A DNA stretch of 64,000 nt from DAINRZ01 sp964634885. GTDB lineage: Bacteria > Bacteroidota > Ignavibacteria > Kapaibacteriales > UBA2268. Positions 61,900 to 64,000 of this stretch are shown piece by piece (the first letter of the stretch is position 1; each line of letters starts with the position of its first letter). Under the pieces are notes generated by a model. It was not told the origin of the DNA, made no database searches, and saw nothing but the letters and a program-made list of their open reading frames with translations. The position numbers were made by a program, and so were the translations under genes. The stretch covers positions 1 through 64,000 of the forward strand of contig CAZWLN010000015.1 in the NCBI GenBank assembly GCA_964634885.1, read 5' to 3'.

Positions 61900-64000
61900 T
61901 TGAAAGTTATTGTTAAGATATTACTGATTATAAGTTTAATGATCATTGCAGCCAAAGACCTACGCTGTCTCGACTGCAAGGAATGTATCCTGAAATACGA
62001 ACAATACCTGGACCCTCTCCTACCCGATTCATGCACATTCTATGCGGACAAGGCTCTGGAACTGGCGGGTAAAGAGTACGGCCGGTTCGACACGGTTTAT
62101 ACAAAATGCCTTGCCATGGTTGCAATTGAACGCACCCGGCAGCGGAAGTACAGCGAAGCAACGCAGCTTTACAAAGAGGTAACCGACATCGACAGGCAGA
62201 TGTTCGGCGATACTAACCAGACTGTTGTAAACGATATAGACAATCTTGGGGTATCATTTTTCAATATGAACCTCTTCGATTCGACCGAGTATTACTGGAA
62301 ACAATCGCTGGCAATGCGAAGGGAGCTCTACTCCGGCGATCATCCCGAACTGGCAATCGGCATCAACAATATTGCATATATCTATCGTTTCCAGGAAAGG
62401 TTCAAAGAAGCCGTCCCCCTCTACCGCGAAGTCATCGCCATGCGCAAAAGGATGATCAAAGGTGATGATTTCACCATTGCAGCGCCTTTGAACAGCCTTG
62501 CAATAGTTTTGGGCGCGCAGGGCTATTTCAACGAAGCCGAAGAATTGTACAAGGAAGCAATAGGCATCTGGAGAAGGCTCAACCGGGACGAGAACGGAAC
62601 GCTGGCTTCCATCCTGAATAATCTGTCGGAACTGTACCAGAAACAAAACAGGTACAGGGAAGCAGAGATTGCACTTAAGGAATCTTACGACATAATCTGC
62701 CGCTATTTCAGGGCAGATCACTGGCGAATTGCACTCAGCCTCAATGACCTGGCAGTGTTATACGCCGGGCAGGGCAGGTATAAGAAATCGGAACAATACT
62801 TCAGGGAGTCGCTTGCAATGAGAAGGCGCCTTTATAGTGGCGATCATTTCTATATCGCCATAACACTCAACGAACTGGCATCACTCTACATCACTCAGGG
62901 CAGGTACGAGGAAGCCGAGCCGCTTCTCAACGAATCGCTGGCAATGAAAAGAAGGCTGTTCAAGTCCGACCTGCCGAACATTGCATCGGCCATCAGGAAC
63001 CTGGCCCTTCTGCATTACAAACAAAAAGACTACCTGAAAGCTGAACCGTTGCAGAAAGAAGCTCTGTCAATTTACAACGCTATCTATTCCGGCGATCAGC
63101 CCGACATTGCCGAAACCATGAGGCAACTGGCAATGACATACCTTGACAATGGACGCTTCGAAGAAGCGGAACAAATGCTCGTCAAATCCCTGGAAATGGA
63201 AAAAAGGCTTTTCCGGAACGACAACTATGAACTCTCCGAAACAATGTTCCAACTGGCGGAACTGTATCACTGCACAGGCAGGCATGAAAAGGCCGGGCCT
63301 CTTTTCATCAAAGCGCTGGACATGAAAAAGAACGTTTTCACTCAGCAGTCTGCTTTTCTTTCCGAAAACGAAAAGTCTGAGTTCTGGAATAAAATACAGG
63401 CTTCATTCGAGCAGTTTCATAACTTTGCAATCAAAGAGCCGGCAGACAGCAGGCTTTTGGAGACAATGTACAATAACATGCTGTTTTCCAAAGGGATGCT
63501 GCTCAATTCTTCAATCAGGATGAGAAACTCAGTTTTCAATTCCGGAGACTCCTCTCTGGTAGCTGACTATGAAAGATGGGTATTCCTCAACGAGAAGCTG
63601 GCACGGCTCTACTCCGGTCCCGTTAACAAGACCGGCAGTACGTCATTGCTGATCGACACTGTTGAGAAGGAAGCCAACAGCTTAGAAAAGCAACTGAGTC
63701 TAAGGTCTGAAGAATTTGCACAATCGCTGAACGAGAAGCAAGCCACCTGTCGCGACATCAAGAAAGCCCTGAAAACCGGAGAAGCTGCAGTAGAAATCCT
63801 GAAACTTCCGGAGATCTCAGGCAATCAATATACAGGCAGGATTTTGTACTGTGCCCTGATTGTCCGCCCGGACAACCCCCGGATCAGCGTTTCAACGATC
63901 GACTACGGCTGCGCCCTGGAAAACAAATATTACAATGATTACAGAGAAAATATTCTTAATAAAGTGTATGATGACACTTCCTATAATGTTTTCTGGTCCG
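61900..64000 (+). CDS. Secreted TPR-repeat protein with CHAT domain (partial, runs off the window)
   Basis: The frame stays open to the last base, giving at least 700 residues. TTG 61900 adds MKVIVKILLIISLMIIAAKD, a signal peptide absent if ATG 61939 is used. About nine 42-residue kinesin-light-chain-type TPR repeats follow (recurring A-L-E-SLAMRRRLYSGDH-IA-LNELA-LY--QGRYEEAE). After a helical linker a CHAT domain begins (KALKTGEAAVEILKLPEI, YCALIVRPDNPRISVSTID). CHAT domains are caspase-like; the His-Cys dyad would lie beyond the window, so activity cannot be judged. Confidence 0.85.
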   Translation, partial: MKVIVKILLIISLMIIAAKDLRCLDCKECILKYEQYLDPLLPDSCTFYADKALELAGKEYGRFDTVYTKCLAMVAIERTRQRKYSEATQLYKEVTDIDRQMFGDTNQTVVNDIDNLGVSFFNMNLFDSTEYYWKQSLAMRRELYSGDHPELAIGINNIAYIYRFQERFKEAVPLYREVIAMRKRMIKGDDFTIAAPLNSLAIVLGAQGYFNEAEELYKEAIGIWRRLNRDENGTLASILNNLSELYQKQNRYREAEIALKESYDIICRYFRADHWRIALSLNDLAVLYAGQGRYKKSEQYFRESLAMRRRLYSGDHFYIAITLNELASLYITQGRYEEAEPLLNESLAMKRRLFKSDLPNIASAIRNLALLHYKQKDYLKAEPLQKEALSIYNAIYSGDQPDIAETMRQLAMTYLDNGRFEEAEQMLVKSLEMEKRLFRNDNYELSETMFQLAELYHCTGRHEKAGPLFIKALDMKKNVFTQQSAFLSENEKSEFWNKIQASFEQFHNFAIKEPADSRLLETMYNNMLFSKGMLLNSSIRMRNSVFNSGDSSLVADYERWVFLNEKLARLYSGPVNKTGSTSLLIDTVEKEANSLEKQLSLRSEEFAQSLNEKQATCRDIKKALKTGEAAVEILKLPEISGNQYTGRILYCALIVRPDNPRISVSTIDYGCALENKYYNDYRENILNKVYDDTSYNVFWS

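Noticed and set aside
1..64000. tRNA, rRNA, CRISPR arrays and transposase genes
   Set aside because: I looked for cloverleaf-like segments, regularly spaced short repeats and transposase motifs and found none convincing; a covariance-model scan would be needed to exclude small RNAs.

Overview
The window looks like the chromosome of an environmental, possibly flagellated bacterium of the Bacteroidota/Chlorobiota/Ignavibacteria/Kapabacteria side of the FCB group. The signs are several large secreted proteins with type IX secretion (T9SS) C-terminal sorting tails, a PorV-like outer-membrane protein, Omp28- and CotH-type proteins, and promoter-like TAnnTTTG boxes. These occur together with flagellar regulators FlhF, FlhG and FliA, which typical Bacteroidota lack. 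Placement is by gene content only; no rRNA gene is present.

Layout. 1-8,100 is an accessory region: two near-identical copies and one remnant of an unknown 188-aa gene alternate with cargo (an SF1 helicase with a RelE/ParE-like N-terminus, a toxin-antitoxin pair, a lipoprotein, and an AT-rich membrane protein). 8,148-16,920 is a block of minus-strand secreted T9SS cargo (Omp28-like, CotH plus lamin-tail, a protein with two carbohydrate-binding-like domains, an arylsulfotransferase-like propeller with Ig-type repeats), with an orphan HicB and a probable decayed HicA. 17,660-24,470 holds housekeeping genes on the minus strand: a NatAB-type exporter, a deoxyhypusine-synthase-family enzyme, a catalytically degenerate rhomboid, NuoE, S16 and Ffh.

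24,659-35,443 reads on the plus strand and is a motility and signalling cluster: FlhF, FlhG, a coiled-coil membrane protein, FliA, an HDOD protein, a histidine-kinase-like protein that has lost its phospho-acceptor histidine, a TPR membrane protein, a tiny T9SS-tail protein and a PorV-like barrel. recA-recX and an OmpA/PD40 protein follow. 39,319-44,561 holds two more T9SS cargo proteins (5'-nucleotidase-like, and a beta-propeller with a lectin domain). 44,838-48,308 is an nnr-vanZ-tgt-yajC operon with a clear terminator.

48,420-53,890 combines a partner-switching module (membrane PP2C phosphatase, STAS antagonist, anti-sigma kinase) with CcmC-like and 53-residue CcmD-like cytochrome c maturation proteins and a saccharopine-dehydrogenase-like enzyme. 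53,976-61,392 is a MacAB/TolC-type export operon with paired permeases, an RDD protein and a TetR regulator whose start is preceded by a perfect palindrome. The window ends inside a secreted TPR-CHAT protein. No tRNA, rRNA, CRISPR array or transposase was seen.

The most promising leads for undescribed biology are the repeat/cargo array with its toxin-fold helicase at the left end, the degenerate kinase plus unknown membrane proteins in the flagellar regulator cluster, the overlap of nuoE with a pseudo-rhomboid, and the extended CcmC.
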